Shown: piece by piece, positions 35,060-46,289 of the stretch | Layout: the number at the start of each line of letters is the position of its first letter | Position numbering within the stretch: the stretch's first letter is position 1 | Origin: Ophioderma brevispina | Lineage: Eukaryota > Echinodermata > Ophiuroidea > Amphilepidida > Ophiodermatidae | Length of the DNA: 64,000 bases | Assembly: GCA_023653785.1 (NCBI GenBank) | Contig: JAMKCH010058368.1 | Coordinates: forward strand, 1-64,000 | Reading direction: 5' to 3' | Made by a program: the position numbers and the translations under genes | Notes under the pieces: generated by a model | Seen by the model: the letters and a program-made list of their open reading frames with translations, nothing else | What the model was told of the DNA's origin: nothing | The model's database searches: none

Positions 35060-35560
35060 GGAGGAGGCGACACCAGTCCTCAATTCTGACCGTGGGCGGT
35101 GTGGCCAGAGGTTAACGTTTGGGAGAGAGTTTCTCATTCGTGAAGTGAAAGTCCAATTGCCACAGATTTTAAGGCAATAGCTGTCCCTTGGGAACTTTCA
35201 TAGATGAGGTCAAGGGCACTACAAATGTCATATGAGGTCAAGTTATCAAAGGGGCTGAAAACATCAAATTGGCTTCATTCAAGAAGTAAAAGTCTAATTG
35301 CTACTGAACTTGGGTCATATATGCCTCTTGGGAACCGTCAAATGATAATGAGTCAAGGGCCACATACCAAAGTCAAAGATTATGAGGTCAAGTTATAAAA
35401 TGAGCTGAAAACATCAAAATGGCATAATTTTAAAGTTGGAGTCCAATTGCAACCATACTTGGCGCATATACATGCAACATGAAAACCTTCAAATGATAAT
35501 AAGGTCAAGGGTCACTTGCAAAGGTCACTCGCGAAAGCAGGCGACACTTGTGGTTCAAGA
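35060..35560 (+). repeat. Tandem repeat, about 146-bp unit, three copies
   Basis: Copies near 35140, 35283 and 35431 share AAAGT(C/T)(C/T)AATTGC, ACTTGG, GGGAAC.TTCA, ATGAGGTCAAGGGCAC, AAAGTCA...GAGGTCAAGTTAT.AAA and GAGCTGAAAACATCAAA. It lies in the intron between the F5/8C and sushi exons. Confidence 0.85.
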
Positions 35561-35788
35561 ACCGCTTGTCTATTAAACTATAACCTATAGATAAGGCAAG
35601 CTATAATACCCTTTTCTTAATCTATAGGATGTGACAAAAAATTAGGAATAAATTTCAGTGTACTTCATATTGTCCCCGTACAAAGCAAGTATAGGCCTAC
35701 CAAGATTACCAGAAATGAAAAATATAATATTTGCTTAATATGATGCATTCATTGGAAAAACCTGTTTGCAAGATTCTACCAAAATACA

Positions 35789-36888
35789 GGCTGTCCCAAA
35801 AATGTTTAACATCGAACGACCGGATTTTGATAAAAAGAAACTATTCTATGGTCTTTTGTTTGGACATCTTTAAGCCATCAAATAAGGCTTTGTCATTTGC
35901 CATTTAGTTCATTCCAATCCGATACGTAAAACAAAAGATATGCTTCATCAACTATGAGAGGGCAAAAGCAACTTGGTCCGATTTCTGCCGTAGAACCCTT
36001 GGAATGCATGATGCAACATGAATACACTTGGCTTCATAGCACATCTTCTTTCCATCTTAAAAAGAAAACAAATAGATTTTGCAGTGTTTTTCTATAAAGA
36101 AAGACTTCGAGATTCCTACCACCGTGCTTTACCAAACGTTCATCGTTGGATGTACCACATCTGCTCTTCTAACAAGGGAAATGTTGGCTTGAGTTTTTGT
36201 CATTCTGGTCCGTGGATCTGTATGGCCTGCCACTGGTGCCTTTATTTCCAATTATGCCTGCTTCATCAGTCCATGTAGGCTTATATCAGAAGTTTCTCTT
36301 TCTTTTTTGTTTACTTTCGTGTTTTGTTGTTTATTCTGCCTATAAAATCATAGGATTTTCTTGGGAGGGACTGGGAATCCAATGAGGAAGTGTCTGATTG
36401 TTTAGTTTAATTGCTCTTGGTTTAACATTCTGGGGATTTTGAGTCCGATTTTGATAGGGCTTTTGCTAATGAAAGTTTTTTGAACTACTGATTAATATTT
36501 GAAAAAAAACAGTAGTGTGTAAATCATAAAAGACCAATTATCCACCCAATTTATGAACAATAAATAATGAAGTTCAGAAGGATGTCATTTCTTCAATTGT
36601 TTCAATTGTCAATCAATAATACAATCAATACACCCAACTTGAGTTATGTTAACAAAATTATGTTCACACAATCTTACAATTGTAACTATTGCAAATCGAA
36701 CCAATCCGAATTGTAACTCCTTTTAAACGACGACATATCTTTTGTTTACATTTATGAATTGAAAGAAATAAAACGGCAAATAAAAGCTATTTAGTAAGCT
36801 TTAAGAGCATACCAAAACAATTAGCCATGCGATACTTAGTTTTGCACCAAAAGCCTGTGTCTCGAGTGTTAACATTTTTGGGACAGCG
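35789..36888. mobile_element. Non-autonomous TIR element (GCTGTCCCAAAAATGT ends)
   Basis: GGCTGTCCCAAAAATGTTTA at 35789 onward is mirrored by TAACATTTTTGGGACAGC ending at 36887, giving inverted ends of about 21 nt that differ by one T. A second inverted match (AACAAAAGATATG near 35931 and CATATCTTTTGTT near 36731) lies further inside. GCTGTCCCAAAAA resembles mariner-type ends. About 1.1 kb, no transposase recognised inside. It sits in an intron of the minus-strand gene. A Cys-rich ORF at 36787-36972 overlaps the right TIR and is therefore not accepted as an exon. Confidence 0.7.
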
Positions 36889-37549
36889 TTTCTCTCCATT
36901 ATACATTGCTATGACGCAAGGGCAAACAAATATAGATTCTCCTCGTACAAAGAGATTTCTCCTCGTTACCAAGAGCGATAAGCTCGACGGAAATACACGA
37001 ACTCACAGAATTATAGAAAAACATTATGGCGAGGAGTAAAGTAAATGGTCAACTTCCGAAAATTTTGGTAATAGTGCATAATGAGAATATAAGTCCGACC
37101 AGGATGCCTAGATATTAATAAAGCTAGATACCGTACGCCCGCGTTGAAGAATAGGCGGCCAGCGTAATCGTCTTTTAAAAAATCATAAATATTCATTACG
37201 ATTATCCATTCGAAACTCGCACTGCCGTGACTTGTCCTGGATATGGTACCTCATTCTATGCAAATTAATATATGAATAAATTTGTATACCAGATTATGGA
37301 AACCAGGGAATATAATGAATAAATTGGTACGGCCACGCTATGTAAGTGAGTACGCGCTGCGACAAAAAATGGTTAATACGGCTTTTGCGCTGGCATTCGG
37401 CGTCTAGAGTTATAATAGAGGTCTGTGGTGCCCATCCGCCTGCTGCACTTAAAATAGAAATGAGTCGGTGTATGAACTATGCAGAATGTTTGCAAACAAA
37501 TAAATCGCTTTGTGTTGTCAGTGGTTGTCTAGTAAATAGTGATACTCAC

Positions 37550-37720
37550 CACAACTTGGGGCAGAAGTTGTCCACGAATAATCAACCTGGCAAGTGATAC
37601 CGTCGGCTCCAAAAAGTAAGTATCCGCTGTTACACGAAAACGAAAGGGTGGTTCCTGGAGTAAAATCTGAATTGGTTGGACTAAGAGAGCCATCAGTAGG
37701 TGCCGAAACATCTTCACAGG
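37550..37720 (-). CDS. Sushi/CCP domain exon
   Basis: A 171-bp minus-strand exon, phase 1 in and phase 1 out, acceptor TGTATTTTAAG and donor TTGTG|GTGAGT. It reads CEDVSAPTDGSLSP, then TTLSFSCNSGYLLFG, ITCQ and W....APSC. The four cysteines, the Gly-Tyr after the second, and the Trp before the last match the complement control protein (sushi) module. A symmetric 1-1 phase is usual for shuffled extracellular modules. The frame is intact. It joins the TSP1 exon upstream (..GVC|ACED) and the F5/8C exon downstream. Confidence 0.9.
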
Positions 37721-38243
37721 CTTAAAATACAGCGCACAAAAATAGAGGTCAATGTTAATGTTTCATCTCACAGTCTCACTCAATAAAGGACCCAATGATT
37801 TTTACGACGACTACTAATCTATTGAAGGTTCCCCTTGAGAAATGAGAATCCCACTCAAAGGAATTCGGGAATAGGCCTACGCCCGGGGCCTACGTAATCC
37901 CCCCCCCCCACCTTTGGAAGATGAGTACGGTAGAGGACGTGAATTCTTAAAACAATGACATATGAATTCCGGAAGCCAACAAGAAGAAAACAAATGACCC
38001 GAGCCTTTTTTTCTTTTTGTCATTTTTTCTTCGTTATAGAAGGAAAATTAGCTTTAAAATAGTTTGTTATATTATTTAATCCACTTAAAAATCGGCTCAG
38101 TATTTTACTCATTTAACATATACTAGTATGTCAGTAACCAAGTAGAGTTACATCCCAAACATACAAAACCTAACTCTCTAAGCCAACCGAAATAAAATTG
38201 AATATTAGCAAAGAAATTCTTCGACGATTGTTTGGAAACGTAC

Positions 38244-38399
38244 CACACACACCCAGGGTACAATTCGACGATTCTGATGACGGTCCATTACACGGCTCAC
38301 CAGGTGCACCTGCATCACAGCACTGTCGTATACGTGTCTGTGTCCCAGGACCACAGGAGGTACTGCATGAAGACCACGCTTCCCATTCAGTCCACACAG
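38244..38399 (-). CDS. Thrombospondin type 1 (TSP1) domain exon
   Basis: A 156-bp minus-strand exon, phase 1-1, acceptor TTTTCCTTCAG and donor TGTG|GTACGT. It reads VWTEWEAWSSCSTSCGPGTQ, TRIRQCC and continues to SSNCTLGVC. The W..W..WS.CS.SCG.G.Q.R.R.C core with six cysteines is the complete TSP1 fold. The Trp motif is a usual C-mannosylation site and CSTSCG the O-fucosylation site. No frame break. It lies between the PAN exon (41.2 kb) and the sushi exon (37.6 kb), with phases matching both. A close relative on the opposite strand is at 60656-60811. Confidence 0.95.
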
Positions 38400-38826
38400 C
38401 TGAAGGAAAATCCAAAAAATCTAAGGACTTAAATCGGCAAGTTAAAATTCAATTACTCTAGTCGCAGCGGATTTGCCTGTTGGATTGAACTGTTTGAAAA
38501 ACGCAGCATTTTGTCTTGGTAGGAAAGGAGAAAGAAAAGGAGAGTGCACCCAAGTAGGGTCACTTACCTGAATTACCCTTTATTCATTGCCCTATTGAAG
38601 ATCCACTCGAATAAATCACTTGAAATCACTTTGAAAAATGTGCATTGCCGACACACGCTCCGGGCCACGTAGAGAAACGACAAATTTTGGAGTCAAGATG
38701 AGTTTACTTGTGATCATGGATCAACAGGAAAGACCTTAAGAGGAAAGCGCGGTGACCTCAGGGTCGGACGCCAATGTTTACGTCACTTACACTTGCGCAG
38801 TTAGCACAAAACATTTTCTTAGTTTG

Positions 38827-39173
38827 AAAGGCTGACTCAGAGATTTCCCGAGGATAGCGCTCTCAATTTCCTAACATAATAGTGTTTTCTTGCATGTACA
38901 TTCTTGTTCGAATACTAATCACTGCTTGAGATAGCTAGGCGCGCTCAAACCGATGTCCTTCATGTAGAAAATCGCGAATTTGTTAAAATTTGCGGAGCCA
39001 GAATTTTGTCATCCACAGTATCCTATAGGTACTGTTATAAATGTTTACTGCATCGAAACGGAAAATCCGATTCATCTCAAACTTTGGAATTGGTCATTTT
39101 AGGTTACTATCTTTAGTTTTAATTGACTATTATTTTGTATCTCCGAATCAGCCTGAATCTCCGAATCAGCCTT
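38827..39173. mobile_element. MITE with AAGGCTGA(C/T)TC TIRs
   Basis: 347 bp bounded by AAAGGCTGACTCAGAGAT at 38827 and AATCTCCGAATCAGCCTT ending at 39173, inverted with about two mismatches in 16. The right TIR is partly duplicated (a second CTCCGAATCAGCCT starts at 39141). Related copies are at 27041, 47952 and 50924. AT-rich interior, no coding. It lies in the TSP1-PAN intron. Confidence 0.82.
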
Positions 39174-39529
39174 AACTCTGATCGGCAATTCCTGCATTGG
39201 TCATAATGATTTACTATGAATGGGCAAACCCAACAACCCAACCATTTCTTAAAGCTACTTTAGTATTTTAAAACTAAAACATTAAAATTACTTGTTGGTT
39301 TTTGGTCAAAATGCAATACAAAATCGAATTTTCCTGCTAAAAAAACGCACAGGGATTGGGGTTTGAGCTACATGAAGCTGAGACAAACCTTTTCCTCTAA
39401 TATCTCAATTTTGAAAAAGCTCACAATAGGGTAAAACCATATCATTGAAATTAAACACAGATAGAGACAGAATATCAAAAGAACAAAATAATTTTATCAA
39501 GAACTTGATATATATATCCAGATATATAT

Positions 39530-41190
39530 CAGAAGTAGAATTAAACGAAGCGGAAGAAAATGTCATGGAAGTTGGACAAGATGAAGAAGAAAAATGGTAA
39601 AGCATCGGGGTCAGATAGTATCACGTTTGAAATGCTAAAATGTGGAGGAGATATAATTACTAAGTGCTTGTTGGCCAGCACTATACCTTAAAGTTGGACA
39701 AGTGCCAACAATATTCTCTTCATATTACAAATAGACTCACTAAGAAACAAGATGAAAAAACACACAAGCGGAACAAGCCGGGTTTCAGAGAGGGTTCTTA
39801 ACCATGGATCAATGCTTTGCATAGATCATCTACAAACAATACATCAAGTCATCGAAAATCTAGGGAATACCAACTACATTGTACCACTATACTTAGGATT
39901 CATAGACTACGAGAAAGCATTTGATTCCGTGGAAATATATAAATGCCGTCATACAGTCATTGAAAAACCAAGGTATAGAAACCACCTATATCAAAACTAT
40001 TAAGGAAATATACAACAACGCTAAAGCTACAATATAACCCAAATGAAGACAGTGAACCTATTATCATCAGAAGGTGTGTCCGACAGGGAGATACAATAAA
40101 TTATGATCAAATCTTTTTGTGACATCCCTGGAAGAAATATTCTCTTCAGTATTATATTGTCTTAATGATTTATTTGCAGTGTTACTGATGAGGAATTTTG
40201 CAATTTCACTTGTTTATAACAACTTTTGCTCAATATTTCAGTTATTTCTCATTGTACTATATCACTCATTATTTATCATCGTACTGTTTTTTTGCTGTAT
40301 TATGTGATGAACAAAATAAAATTTAATTGATTGATATTTAAGAAAGTAATCTGGGAAGAAAAATGAAATAATATCAATGGAAAGAAACTAAACCACCTAC
40401 TATTTGCTGATTAAATATCGTTATTATCTCAGAGACTGCAGAGGCACTAGAGAAAAGATAGTAGATCTTGAAAGCACTAGCAAAAAGTAGGAGTGAAGAT
40501 GAAAATGACAAAAACAAAGGTCATGTTTAATACGTATGCTGTCATCAATGAAACCGGAACGGAAAAACTGTACAAGTACATAAATCTATTTAGGACAGGA
40601 AATCTGACCATATGGAAACTACAATCAGGAAATCAAGAGGAAAATAAAAGCAGGGTGGGCAGCTTTCAGCAGACACAAAGATATATTCAATGGGAAAAAT
40701 AACAATTTGCTTGAAAAGGAAACTCTTCAATCAATGTCTTTTGCCAGCCATCACTTATGGAAGTGAAGCCTTGTGAGTGAGCAAAGAAATGGAAATGAGA
40801 ATTCAATCAACCCAAAGATGTATGGAAAGGATGATACTGGGATTCACATGAAGAGATCATAAGCTACCATAAAAACAAACATATGGATAAGGAACAAACT
40901 AAAACAACTAATACAGTAGTAATGGCGAAAAGAATCAAACGGAAATGGGTGGGACATTTAGGAAGAATGACAGATAAAAAATGGAGCCAGATTACAACAG
41001 AATGGCAACCACTGAATAGGAAAAGGACACGAGGTAGACCACATGGAAGATGGCGTGATGAGATTGTCAAGCATGTAAGAAGTACAGCCTGGTAGAGAGA
41101 CACACTCAACTGCAATATAGTTTGGGAGAGGCTTTTACGCAGCAATGGGACGGCATGCCCGGACGACATGGGCTAATGATCATGATGATT
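39530..41190 (+). mobile_element. Degenerate RTE-type LINE
   Basis: Reverse transcriptase motifs appear in order on the + strand: KNGKASGSDSITFEMLKCGG (39580-39650), FREGFLTMDQ (39785), LGFIDYEKAFDSVE motif A (39893-39934), GIETTYIK (39975-40000), VRQGDTI motif B (40080-40095), KLNHLLFAD motif C (40385-40410), MKMTKTKVMFN (40498-40530) and the tail KWVGHLGRM...RGRPHGRWRDEIVKHV (40945-41080). Motif C is broken by a stop right after FAD, so the second catalytic Asp is lost. The 3' end is a short TGATGATTAT simple repeat, typical of RTE elements. Several frameshifts; 5'-truncated (no endonuclease). A foreign insertion lies at about 40150-40340. It is antisense within an intron of the minus-strand gene. 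Confidence 0.85.
40150..40340 (+). mobile_element. Small insertion nested in the LINE
   Basis: LINE coding sequence reads ...TSLEEIF up to about 40145 and resumes as KKVIWEEK after about 40340. The intervening ~190 bp is T-rich, non-LINE, ends ACAAAATAAAATTTAATTGATTG and is bracketed by ATATT on both sides, a possible target duplication. The tail suggests a retroposed SINE or LINE fragment. Confidence 0.5.
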
Positions 41191-41244
41191 ATCTCAATTT
41201 TATTAATTATACCATTCTTGTGCATCGCAGTATAAGGTACTTAC

Positions 41245-41445
41245 GCAATATTCCAAAGTATAAATTAACTTCATTTGAATGAAAATCCTCTGGATTAGCT
41301 GTTGAAATCGTCTGCTCACTTAGTTCACAGGTACCAGTTTCCCGCGCAAAATTGACCGATGTGCAGACGGGATTCCTTGCGCAGAAAGACAAGCAGCCAC
41401 CAAGAAGGGTATCCCGAATGCCGTCATTGACATGGCCTCAACTGT
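41245..41445 (-). CDS. PAN/Apple domain exon
   Basis: On the minus strand the frame reads GHVNDGIRDTLLGGCLSFCA, RNPVCTSVNFARETGTCELS, EQTIST and PEDFHSNEVNLYFGIL. The GHV...C...C....C.S.NF.....C.L pattern followed by PEDF and a YFG end is the PAN/Apple fold used in secreted binding proteins. The donor TATTGC|GTAAGT leaves phase 1, matching the TSP1 exon. Just before GHV a TGA interrupts; one extra G in AGGCC would read QLRGHV, so a homopolymer error is likely. The 5' border and signal peptide exon were not fixed; an alternative frame here looks signal-peptide-like but would destroy the PAN cysteines. Confidence 0.8.
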
Positions 41446-41449
41446 CCGT

Positions 41450-42465
41450 CCCTTCATGATGCAAAAAGGGATTTGATTGTATTACACGCGGAAAACTGAG
41501 CAACGGTGTCAACAATGTCTAATGGATTCATGACTCAGTGACGAAGAAGGAAGTAGGCCCATGATATCGTCCATTTTGAATCTAATGAAATATTTTATTA
41601 AATAAACACAAGTTGCCTCCCTTCTCGGTTTATTTGGCAGACTACTGTCATTACGGTTCACCTTGTCTGCGTGAGCGGTTCTGGACAGAAGAAACGCCAC
41701 GGTCTACCGTGACATCGAATCAATGGGAAATGAATTGGACTTTGAGATTGAGATGAAACCTTTGTTTTTCTATGAGGTCATCTATGAATGTCACTGCGCC
41801 AGCATTGAGGGGGTTTGGTTCTTAAAATTAATATTTAAAAGATTTTTTTATGTGTAAAAAATGAATAATTAAGCATGCATGCCCTTACTACCCCAATTGT
41901 GAATCGATTTTGATAGGCACACGTAGGTGAGAAAGTCCAAATGGCAAATGTAGGTTAATAGTTATGGCACTTAACGATTTTTGTCGTGTTAAGTAGAACG
42001 AATAATAGTTTCAAAAGTACAGGCGGGAGTGTAATCATTTTAGATTTTTATACGTTGCATTCTAAAGAAAAAAATACATGATTTGTTATTTTACCTAATG
42101 ATAGCAGCCAAATTTTAGTATCATGCGCATTGGTTTTGGTTTGTTTCTTGCTTTGTTTACACTGTTGTTCATAAAGTTGGAAAAATCTTTTTACCATTTT
42201 TATGGAAGGATATTACTAATGAGTGATTTGATATTAGGGTGTATATCGCCACCTTACTTGAATGATTGTCTCTTCCGAACATATCACCCTGTTTTTTTTT
42301 TTTTTTTTTTTTTTTTAACTATCACCAATTAAACCATTACGAACTGTGTCCTTAGCGTGGAAAGGAAAGGGGTATAAAACAACATATTTTAAGGATTTTG
42401 TTACACATTTTTAACATCAGTCAGCTTTAAAGAAAACATTTGTGGTCATTTCAGGCATCAGAATG
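41450..42465. other. 5' flank or upstream intron of the minus-strand gene
   Basis: A minus-strand ORF at 41509-41700 has no recognisable signal peptide or domain. A T run of about 25 nt lies at 42292-42316. Nothing else supported. Confidence 0.35.
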
Positions 42466-43320
42466 TTCAATAGTACTGTTTTAAACACTTAGTGACCAGG
42501 GGGGGGTGCGTATGGACCCCAAAATTGTTTTCCGCTGGCGCTTTTACGCGTGGGATTTTTGCCCGCCGAAATTTGTTTGAATGTCTACTTAAATGCGCGT
42601 TCTTTAATACCAAAATAATAAAATCGGCCAAGCCGTTAATGAGTTTTAATTTAGTGGGGGATCCCATGGAACCACCCCCCCTTGGGCACTAACGGAGTTC
42701 ATTTCAGAATATTTTTAAAAATAAGATAGAAACAAGACCAAAGCAATTTTTTTTTTGCTGATATAGTGCACACAACATGTAAGTAAACAATTATTATTAT
42801 AGTAACATTAAAAAAAATTAACCCTTTATGTGCTGAAACAAACAATTTCACATGTATGTTTGCCATAACCGTTCCGTACAAACTCTATGGGAAATGACGT
42901 GTATTTGACAAAACACCCGTAAAAATAAAGGGATTCCCTAAAACTGCTATGTTTTGTGGTAAATATTATGAATTTGGGTCTTCTATAAAGATATCAACAT
43001 AAAATAGTTTTCAAAAGTTTGGTGTAAGCGTAAGGCTCATTTGAATTTTTCCGTCTTTTTTCCCAATTTTAGCGTGTTTTGAAAACAATGTTTTGCCCCT
43101 AATTTGTAGCCAAAATAACAAATTTTCAATTTTGTTGATGATTGGGGTTGTCTTATGAACCTCCCCCCCCCCCCCACAACACCTTTCACTTGTGTAAAAT
43201 TTCGTGCAAAAATTCCCTCGGGAAAGTGGTTCCTTGGGGGGGTCCCAGGGAACCCCCCCCCCCCCCCTTGGGCACAACGGGAGTGAAAAACCCTGGGCAC
43301 TTAAGTGTTAAATGTCCATC
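42466..43320 (-). repeat. Two diverged copies of a C-tract-bounded repeat
   Basis: Copies at about 42490-42695 and 43045-43290 end with the same CCATGGAACC or CAGGGAACC, then a C run and CTTGGGCAC(T)AACGG, and share ATACCAAAATAATAAAAT-like and GTTTTGA..AATG blocks. Orientation is the same. Several C and G runs (8-14 nt) are embedded. ORFs rich in Gly or Pro here are artefacts. Confidence 0.55.
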
Positions 43321-43339
43321 ATTCACTAATATGAGTATG

Positions 43340-45720
43340 GCCATTCCCGAATATGAATCAATGCGTCACGTCAAGATGTCGCGGCATACTGTCCATAATG
43401 TTGTTTATGATGTAAATGGACTGAACGTCCCACTCATCGGTAAGAGCCTGAGCTAACTCCTGTAGTGTTTTTGTAGGTTTTCACTGTCATTGATGACTCG
43501 GCTATAAGGCATAGCAGCATGTTCGGTAGGGTTCATATTAGGGGAGCACGAAGACCATTGTATCTGCTCACCGCTCTGACCTCAGAAATTATCTCCTAAA
43601 CGTCCTGTGCGGAGGGCGTGTCGTCTTGCAGCCGAAATATTTGCATAAACACTAGATCTGTCCGTTCGATATGTTATGCTGATAAAATTGAATGATTGAG
43701 ATTGAATTTAAAACCCGTCTTGCATTGGTTTTCCAGAATTATCCAGGTGGCACAACGCCGTTCTGTTTCCATCCGTCACCACCAGTGATGTTTTTTCCTC
43801 CGATAATTAATATCGGCCCATACCATCACTGACCTCCGCCCACCTCCATTTGATTAAATAAATCCTGAATCGTAACTTGGAGGTTTTCACCATGTAATCG
43901 AGAACCCTTTTTCTTCCATCTTGATGGTGAAGCGGATCTCGCCCAAAAGCAAATGGGCCAGTGTCCGAGTTATTAATATTCTGTTTCTCCCGAACCCAGC
44001 GAAGTCGAGCAACTCGGGGTGAACGGTAGGCGTGGACATTTGTCATTCGTCTTGCTCGCGAACCATGTTAAATCAACTCGATTTACAGTTTGCGTAATCC
44101 ATAGTGTACTTCTCCGCAAACGACGAAGACGGCTCGATGGCATTTTCCGGACTCTACGCCACAGATTAAGCAGTCGGGGACATTCGTCATTACAACAAGC
44201 TTCCACGCGAGCAGTGCCAAACTATAATTAGGATGATGTCACACATTAGTCTATACATATTCTCTTAGCCAATTACAGTGCGACGGATGAGCCCCAGTGA
44301 TAAGGAAGTAGTGCATAAACTACGCACGCAAAAAGCTGGTACAATCATCAGTGTTGCCAAATCCACGATTGGTAGCCCAACTGGGCGACTTTCGCTACTC
44401 ACCCCGCGAACTGCAAAGGCCCACAGCGAATTCGCGAATTTTTGTCTACTTTTCACTTTCAATAGGCGACATTGTAAAAAAGAGGAGATTAACACGATTT
44501 GAAAAGTTTTAAGTTGTTCGTACACATACAATGATGTTCTTGCTACAAACAATCATTAAGATCAATTAATAACACCGCCCGTAGGGTGTGCAGCCGTGTA
44601 TGACGGATGACAAATGATTGATGTCAATCAGTGGCAATACAATAAAAAGAAGAGAGTGAGCACCTCCCGGAAGCGAAACTTCTTTCCTTAGTTAACGTTC
44701 ATGTATCACAGTATCATCTTTAATAGCCACAGTTCACTTAATGGCATGATGTTGATCGTGTCTATTGTCACGTGTAGTATGTATTGCATATACGCATGAA
44801 TCGACGCAAGTTCTAATCCCCACTGTGCTCAATTTTGAGAAATTAATTTGTTTCGAATTTCGTTCAAGTGAAAAAGATCGAGTCCAAAATGATATTAACG
44901 CAAAAAGCATAGTTTAAATGCTTCTTAAATTCAATTTTGAGCGCTTTTATTTTTTCGGCGACTTTTTCGGCGATTTGGGCGATTTTTCACGCGCCTGCCC
45001 TCGAATTGGGCTGATAATTTTTGGCAACCCTGCAGTGTGTATGCAAAAGCATGAGGTGATCACGCTGGACCGGCTGGGTTATTAGCATATTTTATGAATA
45101 TTGCCTATAGGTACCTATAGTGAAAGTGTTCAGATTGTTTTGAAATTTGGCTCGAATGTTCAGAAGGGTCGATCAGATACTTTAGTGAATGAAGATACCA
45201 GTGCCTAGTAAATAGGCCCACCTGCAGGCCCTGTAGGAAATTAGGTTCAAACGTACTGATTTTGGAAGCTGCAGGTACCTGTATGGATTTTTCACAAAAA
45301 GTATATTGGTATTAATAGAAAGATAACAAATGTAATTTACATTCTGTAAAGATACTATATCCAAAACAGGCTTCTGTTGGGAGTAATGACTTCACCAAGT
45401 CGAGTTACGTGCATTTTCCCTATACCAATTATGTGTGCTGTGCAGCGTGCATTTTCAACGTTCACGTTTCTATGGAGGATGTCAGTCAACTTGTTGTAAT
45501 GTCTGGTAGTCAACCATGGTCGTTCTGGAGATTTTCGTGGCCTCAAATGACCCACATCTCGATGATGTCTGAGGATTTTACAGACCGTACACTACTCTGC
45601 GGTATGCCGAGGAAATCAGCGACTTTGGCTTGTTTGCACCCTTCCCGTCGGAGTGCAAGCACTCTTCGGCGTATTAATAACAATGCCTTGGACGATGCAT
45701 AGCCCAGGGAACTTCTGTGT
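43340..45720 (-). mobile_element. Degenerate Tc1-like transposon with interrupting sequence
   Basis: Minus-strand transposase blocks in order. The N-terminal helix-turn-helix region is at about 45710-45370 (ALRREGCKQAKVADFLGIPQ, then SSVRSV and CKILRHHRDVGHLRPRKSPE). The core follows at 44050-43340: RSPRVARLRWVREKQN, HHQDGRKRV, SVMVWADI (43847-43824), VFMQ, IQWSSCSPNMNPTEH (43570-43520) and LQELAQALTDEW...INNIMDSMPRHL (43465-43375). WSSCSPNMNPTEH corresponds to the WP..SPDLNPIEH signature of Tc1 transposases. Many frameshifts and stops. The two halves are separated by about 1.3 kb where about 100 bp would be expected, so something was inserted or rearranged between 44230 and 45360. Confidence 0.8.
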
Positions 45721-45989
45721 CAGTTTTTGTTGTAAAGGTAACAACCAATTCTGAAAAACGTGGGCTCCTTGCTTGGAGCAGGGAAAAGGAACAAACAACA
45801 GACGTCTGGCCTACTATAGCTCCCAACAAAAGGCATTGTTACGTAATGCAAAATTATGCATGGATTCACTTCACCTGGGTAGTGGGGACTCATTATGTAA
45901 TCATTCACCTACTCTAATATGATTACTGAGGCGTTCAAATAGAAATACGTTTTAAGATTGGGTCTGAAAAAATATTCCAACTTTATGAG

Positions 45990-46060
45990 CAACAGTATAT
46001 TTTGTGGTTAGGTAGTTGACCTCATGATACAGTGGTCTCGGGTTCGAACTCGCTACTGCC
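45990..46060 (+). tRNA. tRNA(CAT)-like SINE head or pseudogene
   Basis: GTGGTTAGGTAGTTGACCTC, then ATGATACAGTGGTCTCGGGT and TCGAACTCGCTACTGCC form a tRNA-like 3' part with B box GGTTCGAACTC, an anticodon loop CTCATGA (anticodon CAT) and a 3' acceptor TACTGCC. The latter pairs with ACAGTA near 45992 in five of seven positions. The D arm is degenerate. Followed by AT-rich sequence. Confidence 0.4.
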
Positions 46061-46289
46061 TCATTTAAAATATATAAAATTTTCATTATATTTTCAGGTT
46101 AGAGAGAAAAATTCTAAGTCCAAAAAGATAAGAAAAAATAATAGCTGCCCTTTGAGGTTAGTGAGGGAGACCTGCTCCTGGAGCATGGGTGGTGGTCAAA
46201 AACTACCGCGCTACGCGATGTCGCTTCCGATGTGTGCTAGGTGGATTAATACCTCAACTTCACTGAGTTCTTTCAATATCACATAGTCA

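Noticed and set aside
36787..36972. Cys-rich minus-strand exon candidate between F5/8C and sushi exons
   Set aside because: It overlaps the right inverted end of the 35789-36888 element, and the sushi-to-F5/8C exon phases join without it.
41380..41465. Signal-peptide-like frame (MTAFGIPFLVAACLSA) on the minus strand
   Set aside because: It overlaps the PAN exon in another frame; the PAN cysteine pattern and splice phase are better supported.
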